In this document: positions 56,554 through 64,000 of the stretch, one piece after another
Layout of the letters: each line of letters opens with the position of its first letter
How positions within the stretch are numbered: position 1 is the first letter of the stretch
Assembly (NCBI GenBank): GCA_963835595.1
Contig: CAWIGL010000001.1
Coordinates: forward strand, 1-64,000
DNA length: 64,000 nt
Direction: 5' to 3'
Source: CAWEPK01 sp963835595
GTDB taxonomy: Bacteria > Desulfobacterota > Syntrophorhabdia > Syntrophorhabdales > WCHB1-27
The notes under the pieces: model-generated
What the model was told of the DNA's origin: nothing
The model's input: only the letters and a program-made list of their open reading frames with translations
Databases searched by the model: none
Made by a program: the position numbers and the translations under genes

Positions 56554-58511
56554 CTTTCAATATCCCTCTCTTTTGCAAGTCTTGGGCGACATAACCCAGA
56601 TCCAATTCTTCCAGCCTCTCCTTCGTGGGAATCCCGTCCATATTCCAGCCCTTGAACTTGTAGTACGTGGACAGAAGCTCTTCCTCGACCTCCGGGAACC
56701 TTCTCTTCCAGTGGTCCTTCGGCGGCTTCTCGTCGGCCCGCCTCATGCCTCGCCTGTTGTTGAACGCCCTGTGCAGGTTCCGGCTCCTGTTGACTATCTT
56801 CTTAAGTCCCGTTTCGTCTAAGTCCATCCCTGTAGCTGCGGAGATCAATTTCGGGTAGTTGTGTATGTGGTAAGGGGGCTTCAGGCAGAACGACGACATG
56901 CCGGCGCAGACGCAGCAGGCGTCGTCGATGTTGTGGAGCATCTCCATCCAGTCAACGATCTCGGCGCACATCTGGGGCGTGGGGAAATAGGGTATCGCTT
57001 TATCGCCCCGTATGTCCCAGTCGAGGAGGTATTGCTTGAAATGGTCGTCGGGAAGCTGCGGCCAGTCCTTTACGAAGGCTTCCCTCTGCTCGGGAGTGGG
57101 AAATGCCGACTGCGGCCACTGCCCCTCGATCTGGGTGATGCTTATCTTCTCGTTCGTCGAGTACATGAGGAAATAGAGGGGGTCGAGCGTCCCCAGCTTG
57201 AGGGGAAGCTGCTCGTGCCTCTTGATCGTATTGTGGTCGAATTCCTCGGCCCCTTTGCCGATCTTGCGGGCCGCGTAATAGACGCCGTCCGCGAGGATAT
57301 CGCCGATCCCTTCCCGGTGGGCTATCCTGTCGAGGAGCCAGAAGAACCTCCCCTCCTTGTCGGACGGGCAGCCCTCGAAGTCCTTGTCGGTGAGGATGCC
57401 CGCCTCGTACAGCTCGACGGCGAAGGCCATGATCTGCGGGGTCGAGAACGAGTCGAAGCCGTACTCCGTCGCCTTCTGGAGGATCCTGAAGTTGAAGCCC
57501 AGGTCGTCTACCATTGCCCCCATACAGTAAGTAAGCTTGCCGAAGCATTTCATCATGTAATACGGGGACTCCTGGAAGGATACGAGCGCCCCGCAGTGCT
57601 GCGGGCAGTTGAAGCAGCTTATCAGCCGCTTCACCGCATTGTGCTGCGCCGCTACCCAATTCGTTTCGTTTTCCTTGCTCCAGAAGTCTCTCCTGCGGGT
57701 GCGGGCGTTCCCCCACATGAAGTTTTCCGTGTGCCACTTCTCGTCGGTGTGGACCATCTCCTGGGGCGACCCGATGCCCGACAGGATGGTCATGACGTCC
57801 GGGATGGGGTTCGCGTTGCGGTAATTTATATATTCCGTCACGCCCTTCAGTAGCTCCATGAACTCGGCGCCGCGGGCGAGGTTGACGTCCTTCGTCCCCC
57901 GGACGGCCACCGCCTTCACCCTCTTGTCTCCCATGACCGCGCCGCCCCCGAGCCTCGACGCGCTCGACCGGGACTGCTCGATGGAGGCCGTGAAGCACCT
58001 GTGCTCGCCTGCCGGGCCGATAGCGGCCACCTGCGCCCTCGGCTCGTTGAGCTCCTGCCTGATAAGGTCCTGCGTCTCCAGGGCGCCCCTGCCCTTAAGA
58101 TGCCTGGCGTCGCGGATCTCCACCTTGTCGTTGTGTATCCATATGTATACCAATTCCGGCGACTTGTTCCGAAGGACGATCTTGTCCCAGCCCGCATATT
58201 TCAGCTCTGCGGAGAAAAAGCCGCCCATCATCGGATAGGCCAGCAGGTGCGACTGCGGGGAAACGAACGTGCAGACGGTGCGGTTCGCGCTGAAGGCAGG
58301 CGTGGCGTTGAACAGACCGGAGCTGATTATCATCATGTTCCCGTCGTCGAACGGCCCGACTTCAGGCCCGACCCTGTCCCAGTGCATCTTGATACTCGTG
58401 CCCGAGGCCCCCAAGGTGCGTCTCCATCATCTTCGGGTCGGTCTCCACGCGCTCGATGTTCCCTGTCGCCAGATCGATCTCCACGTTATAGCCCGTTTCG
58501 GCGTATCTCAT
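56540..58511 (-). CDS. bamB: Benzoyl-CoA reductase tungsten subunit BamB (AOR family), frameshifted at the N-terminus
   Basis: Active-site subunit of the ATP-independent (class II) benzoyl-CoA reductase, which reduces benzoyl-CoA to a cyclic diene. It is an aldehyde:ferredoxin oxidoreductase-family protein with the cluster motif SCFNCPQHCG and a late CCVCAGMSSF. NPIPDVMTILSGIGSPQEM and GMRRADEKPPKDHW match BamB as I recall it. The ATG at 58511 (MRYAETGYNVEIDLATG) is in another frame; removing one C from the run at 58401-58403 restores 656 residues across LGGLGTSIK. A paralogue acting on another aryl- or cyclic-acyl-CoA is possible. Confidence 0.85.
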
Positions 58512-58557
58512 CTCTTACTCCTCTTGGTTGCTTGTGAATTATCTCTCAAATACGATA

Positions 58558-58586
58558 TTTATATCAAAGAGGCTCCTCTCTGTCAA
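58558..58586 (-). promoter_or_regulatory. Strong promoter of bamB with palindrome in the spacer
   Basis: On the minus strand: TTGACA, 17 bases, TATAAA, a near-perfect sigma-70 promoter about 45 bases before the bamB ATG. The spacer contains the inverted repeat AGAGG-AG-CCTCT (58568-58579), placed where a repressor would block polymerase. Confidence 0.65.
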
Positions 58587-58695
58587 CACAAATAGTTACC
58601 TATAATCTTTGATTCTTACAAGAACTAACAATAAGTACGGATATATATAATATCAAGTGTTATGGTCCATCATGACATGTTCTAATATAGCCCAA

Positions 58696-58917
58696 GCTGT
58701 ACTATCCCCTGACTTTCTCACAGGCAATTTATGGGGCTCAGCGCCCCCTCCGGCGGCAAGCCGCCTGAGCCTCCCCGCTCAGACAGACAAAGAAGGTTCA
58801 AGGACCACACCGACGGCAAGAGCAGGCTGTACTGTATTTATGGTGTGGGATATTAAGTGCAAAGTTGGAATTTCACCTATCGGATAGTGTCCGGTTATTT
58901 AAGACCTGCTTCCTGAA
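58696..58917 (-). repeat. 222-bp dispersed repeat, copy A (inverted relative to copy B)
   Basis: Read on the minus strand, it starts TTCAGGAAGCAGGTCTTA and ends ATAGTACAGC, and aligns along its whole length to 61277-61501 with about 85 percent identity by eye. It includes the REP-like core (GAGCGGGGAGGCT...GGAGGGGGCGCTGAGCCCC). It forms the left boundary of the low-G+C segment. Apart from the bamB promoter, 58512-59042 holds no gene. Confidence 0.85.
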
Positions 58918-59042
58918 GGGATAGATTTTGCTCGACCGAGTCGGTAGCAAGTGTTACAATCGGTAATGATTGCAGGAACGCGGAGGATGAGCTACAGGAT
59001 ATAGATGGCATGCGACAAGTTTGGGGACGTTAAGGAGTCACA

Positions 59043-59294
59043 ATGACAAGGACAGATTCTGATGAAAAGGATAGGATTCTCGAATCCGCCGGTTATTTTT
59101 ACGACTTTAACAGAGATATCTACCTTAACCGGGAGAGCAAGAAAATCTTTAGTCTTGAGGCGATAGAAGACCACGACGTGGCGTGGTTAAACACCAAAAT
59201 CCAAGAAAACAACGAGACTGGGGGGTGGGTTTTTAACTTCAATGAACTGCCTGATTCCGACGTTCAACAAGAGATTATCGAAGGGCTACAGTGA
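59043..59294 (+). CDS. Small protein upstream of the RelA/SpoT-domain gene, possible antitoxin
   Basis: An 83-residue acidic, soluble protein. The pattern SAGYFYDFNRDIYLNRESKK...FSLEAIEDHD followed by GGWVFNFNELP recalls a family of small uncharacterised proteins; I cannot name it. TAAGGAG lies 6 bases before the ATG. The stop overlaps the GTG start of the next gene by 4 bases. Small size, acidity and first position in a coupled pair fit an antitoxin, but this is inference. Confidence 0.7.
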   Translation: MTRTDSDEKDRILESAGYFYDFNRDIYLNRESKKIFSLEAIEDHDVAWLNTKIQENNETGGWVFNFNELPDSDVQQEIIEGLQ

Positions 59295-59971
59295 CGCCCG
59301 AAGGGTCTATTGATGACAGACTCAGGCGCGAGTACTTCAAATTGCTTCCAGAGATGGAGCACGCCAAGCATTATGTGGAGGCTCGAGTTCTTAACCTTTT
59401 ACTTCCTGTAAGGGATAGATTGCGAACGTACGAAAGAGTTGTCACCAAGACTAGGCTCAAGGATTGTGAAAGTGCGATAAACTCCCTACGCAAGCGTGAA
59501 GAAGGTGGTACGTTCAATCGAAAACAACCGGAGAGATATACTCTCAGAAATCTACCCGATCTAGTCGGCATTCGAATAATGGCGTTTCCTCTGAGTCTGA
59601 TCCAGAGAGTCAACGACATTGTCTGTGCTGATTTCCACGACTGGAGGATTGACCCGATCAAAAAATCTGACGGAAGGATTCTGTTTGCCCACAAATATGA
59701 CGGTTGCCCGCAAAATTGTTCGATCCGAACCGAGGTTCAAGTTATGTCTCTCTTGACGGGACTTTTTTCTGAGGTGGAGCACGACGCTCTTTACAAGCCC
59801 AATCCTAAGTATAAGAGCAAGCTCGTCGAGCGAGGAATGCAAGAATCGTTGATTCATGTATTGAATGCTTTGGGACAGTTCGAAAACACATTCGAGAATC
59901 TAGTCCTCCGTGTGACCATAAAAAGTACCATGGAAAAGATAAGTGAAGAGACAATTGAGAAATTAAAGTGA
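59291..59971 (+). CDS. RelA/SpoT-domain nucleotidyltransferase, toxSAS-like candidate
   Basis: A 226-residue protein with one RelA/SpoT synthetase-like domain and no hydrolase, TGS or ACT domain. KTRLKDCESAINSLRKR resembles the ATP-side R-x-K-S-x-x-S motif, DLVGIRIMAF holds the metal Asp, and EVQVMS...EVEHDALYKP is the conserved E-x-Q...EH...YK block. The G-loop YxSxH of true ppGpp synthetases is not visible; the position reads AHKYDGCPQN. It starts with GTG overlapping the preceding small gene. A housekeeping alarmone role is unlikely given its repeat-bounded, low-G+C setting. Confidence 0.8.
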   Translation: MTPEGSIDDRLRREYFKLLPEMEHAKHYVEARVLNLLLPVRDRLRTYERVVTKTRLKDCESAINSLRKREEGGTFNRKQPERYTLRNLPDLVGIRIMAFPLSLIQRVNDIVCADFHDWRIDPIKKSDGRILFAHKYDGCPQNCSIRTEVQVMSLLTGLFSEVEHDALYKPNPKYKSKLVERGMQESLIHVLNALGQFENTFENLVLRVTIKSTMEKISEETIEKLK

Positions 59972-60186
59972 AGGCGAATTCATAAGCTGAGAATCGTTTA
60001 AACCTGCCAAGGGTGCGTCCGTTACACTTCGTGCTGGCAATCTCATATCTTTTATAATGTAGGAATATCAAGACTTAGGTGTTGTCAGTACCCACTCCGA
60101 CTTGCTCTTCCAGCGTTCGCAATGTCGAGTTCTAGCTTTTACATATTAATTAAGGGAACTATTTACATAAAAAACCATTGAGGAGA

Positions 60187-60558
60187 TTATTTATGTTCGA
60201 TTGGTTTTATGGGCTTGACCCCGTGCAAAGGGTATTCCTCCCCATTCTTTGGGTAGTTTGGCTGATTGTATTTTTGATGTGGTTGAATATTAGGCGTAGG
60301 CAAAGAAGGCTTGAAGAGCTTATAAAGGCCGATGCCCGACAATACGAGAGTAATAAATGTGAAGATTAAAATCCAAGTTGTCATATTCTTGATTTTTCTC
60401 TGGATTCGTAGGTTTTTCTCTGCTTTTTCTTCTTGGTGTTTGTGTAGAATAATCTTTGCGTTGGTCCTTGTGGGTGCGCCGTACTGGTTTATACCTTCGG
60501 ATATTTCTATTAATTCGTTATCCGTATTATTTTCTAAGTCACTTATGTCAATTGCCAT
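60187..60558 (-). CDS. Small membrane protein, unknown
   Basis: A 123-residue frame: an acidic N-terminus (about 1-25), a charged helix (KHQEEKAEKNLRIQRKIK), one membrane helix (TTWILIFTFITLVLSGIGLY, about 60-79) and a proline-rich tail. The helix-plus-membrane-segment design resembles a class of small bacterial membrane proteins common in accessory regions. The ribosome-binding site is weak. Convergent with the RelA/SpoT pair. Confidence 0.5.
   Translation of the reverse strand: MAIDISDLENNTDNELIEISEGINQYGAPTRTNAKIILHKHQEEKAEKNLRIQRKIKNMTTWILIFTFITLVLSGIGLYKLFKPSLPTPNIQPHQKYNQPNYPKNGEEYPLHGVKPIKPIEHK
60193..60369 (+). CDS. Small single-helix membrane protein (uncertain)
   Basis: A 58-residue frame with one hydrophobic helix (about 15-34) and a basic tail RRRQRRLEE. 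GAGGAG lies 7 bases before the ATG at 60193, a good ribosome-binding site. It overlaps the minus-strand gene 60187-60558 over its full length, so only one of the two is likely to be real. Confidence 0.4.
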   Translation: MFDWFYGLDPVQRVFLPILWVVWLIVFLMWLNIRRRQRRLEELIKADARQYESNKCED

Positions 60559-60632
60559 ATTGTTTTCTATCCTTTTTGGAAAAGGATGTCAAGATGACCA
60601 TTTTGGTTTTTTATGTAAATAGTACCGTTAAT

Positions 60633-60678
60633 TAATATGCCACACCATGGATAGAGTACAGCCCGCTCTTGCCGCCGC
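60633..60678 (+). repeat. Partial third copy of the dispersed repeat
   Basis: AATATGCCACACCATGG followed by AGTACAGCCCGCTCTTGCC matches 61340-61384 in copy B almost base for base, in the same orientation. It marks an internal fragment of the repeat. Confidence 0.75.
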
Positions 60679-60828
60679 CTTATAATATGCTCTTTATTCC
60701 GTTAGCGGCGGCCGGCTGCGGAGGAGCGCCTCAAGGAATCGATGATAGGCAGATGCACTGTGAGACGTGTCGGCCGGAGATCGTACATAGGTACATCGGA
60801 GGCCACACGTCGAGCAGGGCGCTGCATG

Positions 60829-60943
60829 GTAGGACGAGGGGGACGTAGTTCCGTTCATTCCGTTTAGGTAGGACGAGGGGGACGTAGTTCCGTTCATTCC
60901 GTTTAGTAGGACGAGGGGGACGTAGTTCCGTTCATTCCGTTTA
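60829..60943. repeat. Three tandem copies of a 38-bp unit
   Basis: Units lie at 60829-60866, 60868-60905 and 60906-60943. Each reads GTAGGACGAGGGGG, then ACGTAGTTCCGTTCATTCC and GTTTA, and the copies are identical; one extra G separates units 1 and 2. There are no spacers, so this is not a CRISPR array. Confidence 0.95.
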
Positions 60944-61216
60944 TCCCTCCGCATTCCTCTCTTTGGCAATCCCGCGCAGTATACTCTGTTTGGACACGTT
61001 CAGCGCACGAGCCACGTCGCCCAGCCCCAATCCTTCTTCCTTCACGGCAACGAAACTGATATAGCTTCTCGCAAGGATAACGTCCCGCCGTTTGCTCCCG
61101 GAAATCAGTTCAGTGGGGGTGAGGGGGACGACCGTAACTAAGTAAATAACTCCGACCTCCGGAAAAAGCGACAGGTTACGTTTTCGGTCCGTGCTCGCCT
61201 TCTCCGCCCCCGCCAC
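60941..61216 (-). pseudogene. C-terminal remnant of a REP-associated (Y1) transposase
   Basis: A 91-residue frame whose second half, SGSKRRDVILARSYISFVAVKEEGLGLGDVARALNVSKQSIL broken here only for length, carries the helix-turn-helix found at the C-terminus of many REP-associated tyrosine transposases: KRRDV, LARSYISFVAV and DVARALNVS are the telling parts. The catalytic HUH/Tyr domain is absent, and the first half looks unrelated. It lies between the partial repeat and copy B, which supports a decayed mobile element. Confidence 0.6.
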
Positions 61217-61276
61217 ATGCGTTAATCATAGCCACCAGTACTGATGTATTGCAAGAGAAACATTCGGCAGCTCGAT

Positions 61277-61501
61277 TTCAGGAAGCAGGTCTTAGATGAC
61301 CGGACACTATCCGATACGTAAGATTCCAACTTTCACACTCAATATGCCACACCATGGAAACAGTACAGCCCGCTCTTGCCGCCGGTGTGGTTCTTGAATC
61401 TTCTTTGTCTGTCTGAGCAGGGAGGCTCCGGTAGCAAAGCCACCGGAGGGGGTGCTGAACCCCAATAATTGCCTGTTATAAGGTGATCGCTATAGTACAG
61501 C
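61277..61501 (+). repeat. 225-bp dispersed repeat, copy B
   Basis: Pairs with copy A at 58696-58917 in inverted orientation. It contains the REP-like core GAGCAGGGAGGCTCC, hairpin CCGGTAGC/GCCACCGG and GGAGGGGGTGCTGAACCCC. It fills most of 61217-61550, where no gene is seen. Confidence 0.85.
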
Positions 61502-61550
61502 AATCCATCAGCGCGCCGGAAGCGGGAAATCGCGCCAAGACTACAAGTAA

Positions 61551-62894
61551 TTAGGTGACGATCTTTCTCTTCGCCACGCCGGTCGTCGCCCAGGCCCCTT
61601 CGGGTGAGAAACGGACGATGGGCGCGTCCAGGCAGCCCCCGGCAATGCCTTTCCGTATCCCATCGACAGCGCCGAGGGCATCGAGGACTTCCCCTTCCGT
61701 CGGGTGCTGCGCGCCTTCGGCCCTGTGAACATCCAAGCGCAGTCCGGACCTCCCGCCTTCGCGCCTCAAGACGGCAACCCGGTAATCGAGCAGGCCGGGG
61801 AGCCGGAATAGCGCCTCATCCATGTCGGGAAGGGTCAGGACGCACCCCGGACCCAGGTGGACGGCACCGTCCAACCTGCCGCTGACCCGCCCCATGCGCC
61901 GGAGCGCGCTCCCGCACGGGCAGGGGTCGGCGATCATCATGGCGATGTCCCCCGTCCTGTACCGGATGAGGGGCATGCCTCTCCTTGTGAGGGTCGTAAA
62001 AACGACCTCCCCTACCGTGCCGTCGGGACAGGCCGCCCCCGTTTCGTGGTCGACGATCTCGAAGAGAAGGTCCGCCTCCCTCAAGTGGTAGCCCTCCAGG
62101 GCCGCGCACTCGACCCCTCCGCCAAGGCCCGTCTCCGTCATGCCGTAATGGTTGAACACCCGGCAGCCCCAGCGCTCCTCCAGCCTACCGGCTATCGCGC
62201 GGGGCACGTAGTCCGTGCTCAGAAGTACGCTCTCTATGCCGCCTGTGCCGCTTTTTGCGCTTGCGGCCCCCTGCGGCGAAAGCGCGACGGCGAGCACCTG
62301 GGTGGGGATGCCGACGAGACAGTGGGCGCCGAAAGAGGCGATTGCGGCAGCGGCGTCGACGGGGTCTGCGACAGGGCCGTAGGCAATGGCATCGACGTCC
62401 ATCCTGTGGAGGCCCCGGATGAGGAGGTCCCCCACGCTGTCCGGCCGCTCGCAGGGCATGAGGACGGCCACCCTCTGGCCCGGCCGCACCATCGTCCCCA
62501 TGCCGTGGTGGAAGAAGTCAACGGTCAGCTCCAGGTCGCCTTCGGTGAAAAAGAGCCGCTTTGCCTCCCCGGTGCTCCCCGACGTGCGCAGGGTGACGAT
62601 ATGGGCGATCTCGTCCTGGGGGACCGCAAGAAAACCGAAGGGGTCGGCGGAAAGCTCGGACGGGGTGGTAAAGGCTATCCGGCCGATGTCGGAGAGGGCG
62701 GCCAACGGCGCGTCGGGGAGGGATGCCAGGCTGCGGCGGTAGAAAGGGGCGCTGCGCCTGGCGTAGCCGATAGTCTCGTTTACCTGCCGAAGCTGGTAAT
62801 CCGCAAGGGCCTCGGCGAATGACCTGCCCGCAAGGCTGTTTGCGATGCCTGCCTTTTCCCGGATCCACTTCTCGAGGGGGGTGAGAGCGATCAT
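61551..62894 (-). CDS. AMP-dependent CoA ligase, phenylacetate-CoA-ligase-like (DVU_1553 type)
   Basis: A 447-residue adenylate-forming enzyme. The ATP loop RTSGSTGEAKRLFF, HYGMTETGLGG and YRTGDIAMM are conserved, and the protein is compact like PaaK-type ligases. A CxC pair (DPCPCGSALRRMG) precedes the C-terminal subdomain. Coupled by 4 bases to a radical SAM gene, it resembles the DVU_1553 ligase that accompanies a radical SAM protein near molybdenum/tungsten oxidoreductases in Desulfovibrio; I recall this from annotation and could not check it. An aryl-CoA ligase role is the alternative. Confidence 0.82.
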   Translation of the reverse strand: MIALTPLEKWIREKAGIANSLAGRSFAEALADYQLRQVNETIGYARRSAPFYRRSLASLPDAPLAALSDIGRIAFTTPSELSADPFGFLAVPQDEIAHIVTLRTSGSTGEAKRLFFTEGDLELTVDFFHHGMGTMVRPGQRVAVLMPCERPDSVGDLLIRGLHRMDVDAIAYGPVADPVDAAAAIASFGAHCLVGIPTQVLAVALSPQGAASAKSGTGGIESVLLSTDYVPRAIAGRLEERWGCRVFNHYGMTETGLGGGVECAALEGYHLREADLLFEIVDHETGAACPDGTVGEVVFTTLTRRGMPLIRYRTGDIAMMIADPCPCGSALRRMGRVSGRLDGAVHLGPGCVLTLPDMDEALFRLPGLLDYRVAVLRREGGRSGLRLDVHRAEGAQHPTEGEVLDALGAVDGIRKGIAGGCLDAPIVRFSPEGAWATTGVAKRKIVT

Positions 62895-64000
62895 CCGCTG
62901 CGCCGTCGATAGAGGCCGTGCCCGTCCCTGGCCGTGCAGTTGTATGCGCAGAAGGGTATCAGCCTGCCGTCGGGTGCGATCACCGATATGCAGCAGCCCC
63001 GCAGCCGCTCAAGGTCGAGGTTCTCTGCGTCCTGGAAGGCCATCGCCGATATGGTGAAGCTCCCGGCCGCGACTTCCCGCAGGAATGCATCGAGGTCGAG
63101 GACGCCTTCGACGCGCACCGCGTCGCCGCCCGGTCCGCCACAGCAGGGCTTTTGCGCAGACAGCGGGGGGCGGCCAAGGAGCGGGCCTGCCTGCGGCAGC
63201 GTCCACCGGCGCGATACGGCCTCGATGGTCCTCCCGACACCGCCGGGGCCGGCGTCCGCCTGGCAGCAGCCGCCCGCGCTCGCCTCTCCTATCGGCCTCA
63301 AGCCGCCTTTCGCCTGGATGTAGGTGGCGTGGAAGGAACAGCGCTCGTGCTCGCAGCCCGGAGGGGAAAAATCGGCCGTCTTCATGAGGCCCCCCGTCTG
63401 CTCCTCAAGCGCCCGCATCAATTCGGGCAGCGTAAAGCGGCCGTCGTCGCCGCCAGCTTTCAGGAAGCGGCCGAAGAAGCTCGCCGGCTGGAAATGGATG
63501 CCCCGCACGACGGGGGCCAATTGGAGCGCTTTACGCACGATGTCCCCGACTGCGCCCGTGTTCACCCCGGCCACGAGCGTGGGGACGAGAACAACGCCGA
63601 GACCCGCCTCCCCGCAATTACCGATGGCCCGGAGCTTCTCATCGAGCAGCCCCCTCCCCCGCAAGGCCCGGTAGACTGCGTCATCGACCCCGTCGAACTG
63701 GAGGAAGACCGACGAGAGGCCCGCGACCCTGAGCTGTTTTGCGTACTCGATGTCGCGGGCGAGGCGCAGCCCGTTCGTATTGACCTGGATGAAGGAATAG
63801 CCGACGCGCCGCGCAATCCCGACGATCTCCGGGAGGTCGTCCCTTAAGGAAGGCTCGCCGCCGGACAGTTGGAGGTTGGTCGGGCCTGCCGCAGCCATAG
63901 CACGCTCAAGGAGCCGCGAGACGGCCGCCAGCGGGAGGTCCTCGGCTTCGGAGCGGCCTGCATCGGCGAAACAGACGGGGCACCGCAAATCGCACCTGTC
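62891..64000 (-). CDS. Radical SAM protein (TrsS-like), 5' end beyond the window
   Basis: The visible 370 residues begin at the radical SAM cluster motif CDLRCPVC (C-x3-C-x2-C) and continue with LSGGEPSLRDDLPEI and VNTNGLRLA, which are classic for the superfamily. The C-terminal part is cysteine-rich (CEHERC, GGCCQAD, PCCGGPGG, FCAYNCTA), suggesting extra clusters as in SPASM-like proteins. The gene runs past position 64000, so its start is missing. It probably forms a unit with the ligase downstream. Confidence 0.85.
   Translation of the reverse strand, partial: DRCDLRCPVCFADAGRSEAEDLPLAAVSRLLERAMAAAGPTNLQLSGGEPSLRDDLPEIVGIARRVGYSFIQVNTNGLRLARDIEYAKQLRVAGLSSVFLQFDGVDDAVYRALRGRGLLDEKLRAIGNCGEAGLGVVLVPTLVAGVNTGAVGDIVRKALQLAPVVRGIHFQPASFFGRFLKAGGDDGRFTLPELMRALEEQTGGLMKTADFSPPGCEHERCSFHATYIQAKGGLRPIGEASAGGCCQADAGPGGVGRTIEAVSRRWTLPQAGPLLGRPPLSAQKPCCGGPGGDAVRVEGVLDLDAFLREVAAGSFTISAMAFQDAENLDLERLRGCCISVIAPDGRLIPFCAYNCTARDGHGLYRRRSG

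Noticed and set aside
60829..60943. CRISPR array
   Set aside because: Units are directly abutting with no spacers and no cas genes are near.
60694..60969. 91-residue minus-strand frame over the tandem repeats
   Set aside because: Protein repeats simply reflect the 38-bp units; composition is not protein-like.

Overview
The window comes from a high-G+C, Gram-negative anaerobe. The best fit is a syntrophic aromatic degrader of the former Deltaproteobacteria, such as a Syntrophorhabdus relative. The assignment rests on benzoyl-CoA reductase subunits of the tungsten type (bamB, bamC), hydrogenase maturation genes, a regulatory PTS beside rpoN, LPS-export and Kdo genes, and a TRAP transporter. 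This is inference from gene content; no 16S or other phylogenetic marker was tested.

Region by region. 1-5.3 kb: a cobalamin riboswitch and a vitamin B12 uptake operon (btuB, btuF, btuC, btuD). 5.3-5.9 kb: a Phd/ParE-type toxin-antitoxin pair. 6.1-8.5 kb: hypC-hypD-hypE. 8.5-26.6 kb: a very long minus-strand gene train, read from alaC through hom, apgM, pyrG, kdsA, kdsD, lptC-lptA fusion, lptB, rpoN, hpf, ptsN, hprK, rapZ, an EIIA-Man, ptsH, ptsI, metK to ahcY, mostly joined by 4-base stop/start overlaps. 26.9-28.7 kb: TRAP permease subunits. 28.9 kb: tRNA-Phe(GAA).

29.2-38.7 kb: a block of visibly lower G+C next to the tRNA, with alanine dehydrogenase, a divergent GntR regulator, an amino-acid-synthesis family protein, a tripartite tricarboxylate transporter, a molybdopterin oxidoreductase and a class-III aminotransferase. 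Together they look like an uptake and transamination module for an amino compound. 38.9-44 kb: a sensor-like membrane protein, an APC permease, an HU protein and an MFS transporter. 44-52.3 kb: a minus-strand operon with a hydroxybutyrate-dehydrogenase-like SDR, a branched-chain amino acid type ABC importer, acetoacetyl-CoA synthetase and a lone receiver protein. It starts at a consensus sigma-54 promoter and lies opposite a sigma-54 activator, so it reads as a ketone-body or hydroxy-acid uptake and activation operon. 54-58.5 kb: an iron alcohol dehydrogenase, an unknown gene, bamC and bamB.

58.7-61.5 kb: an A+T-richer segment enclosed by two inverted copies of a 222-225 bp repeat. It holds a two-gene RelA/SpoT-domain module that resembles a toxSAS toxin-antitoxin pair, small membrane-protein ORFs, 38-bp tandem repeats and a decayed REP-type transposase end. 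This is the best candidate for something new. 61.5-64 kb: a CoA ligase of the phenylacetate-CoA-ligase type and a radical SAM protein cut by the window edge.

Quality note: eight otherwise well-preserved genes (hom, tctB, the molybdopterin oxidoreductase, the APC permease, the MFS transporter, the sigma-54 activator, the alcohol dehydrogenase and bamB) each need one or two single-base corrections to read through, nine in total. The changes sit mostly in short homopolymer runs. Sequencing or assembly error is the simplest explanation, so these are described as whole genes with a marked shift.
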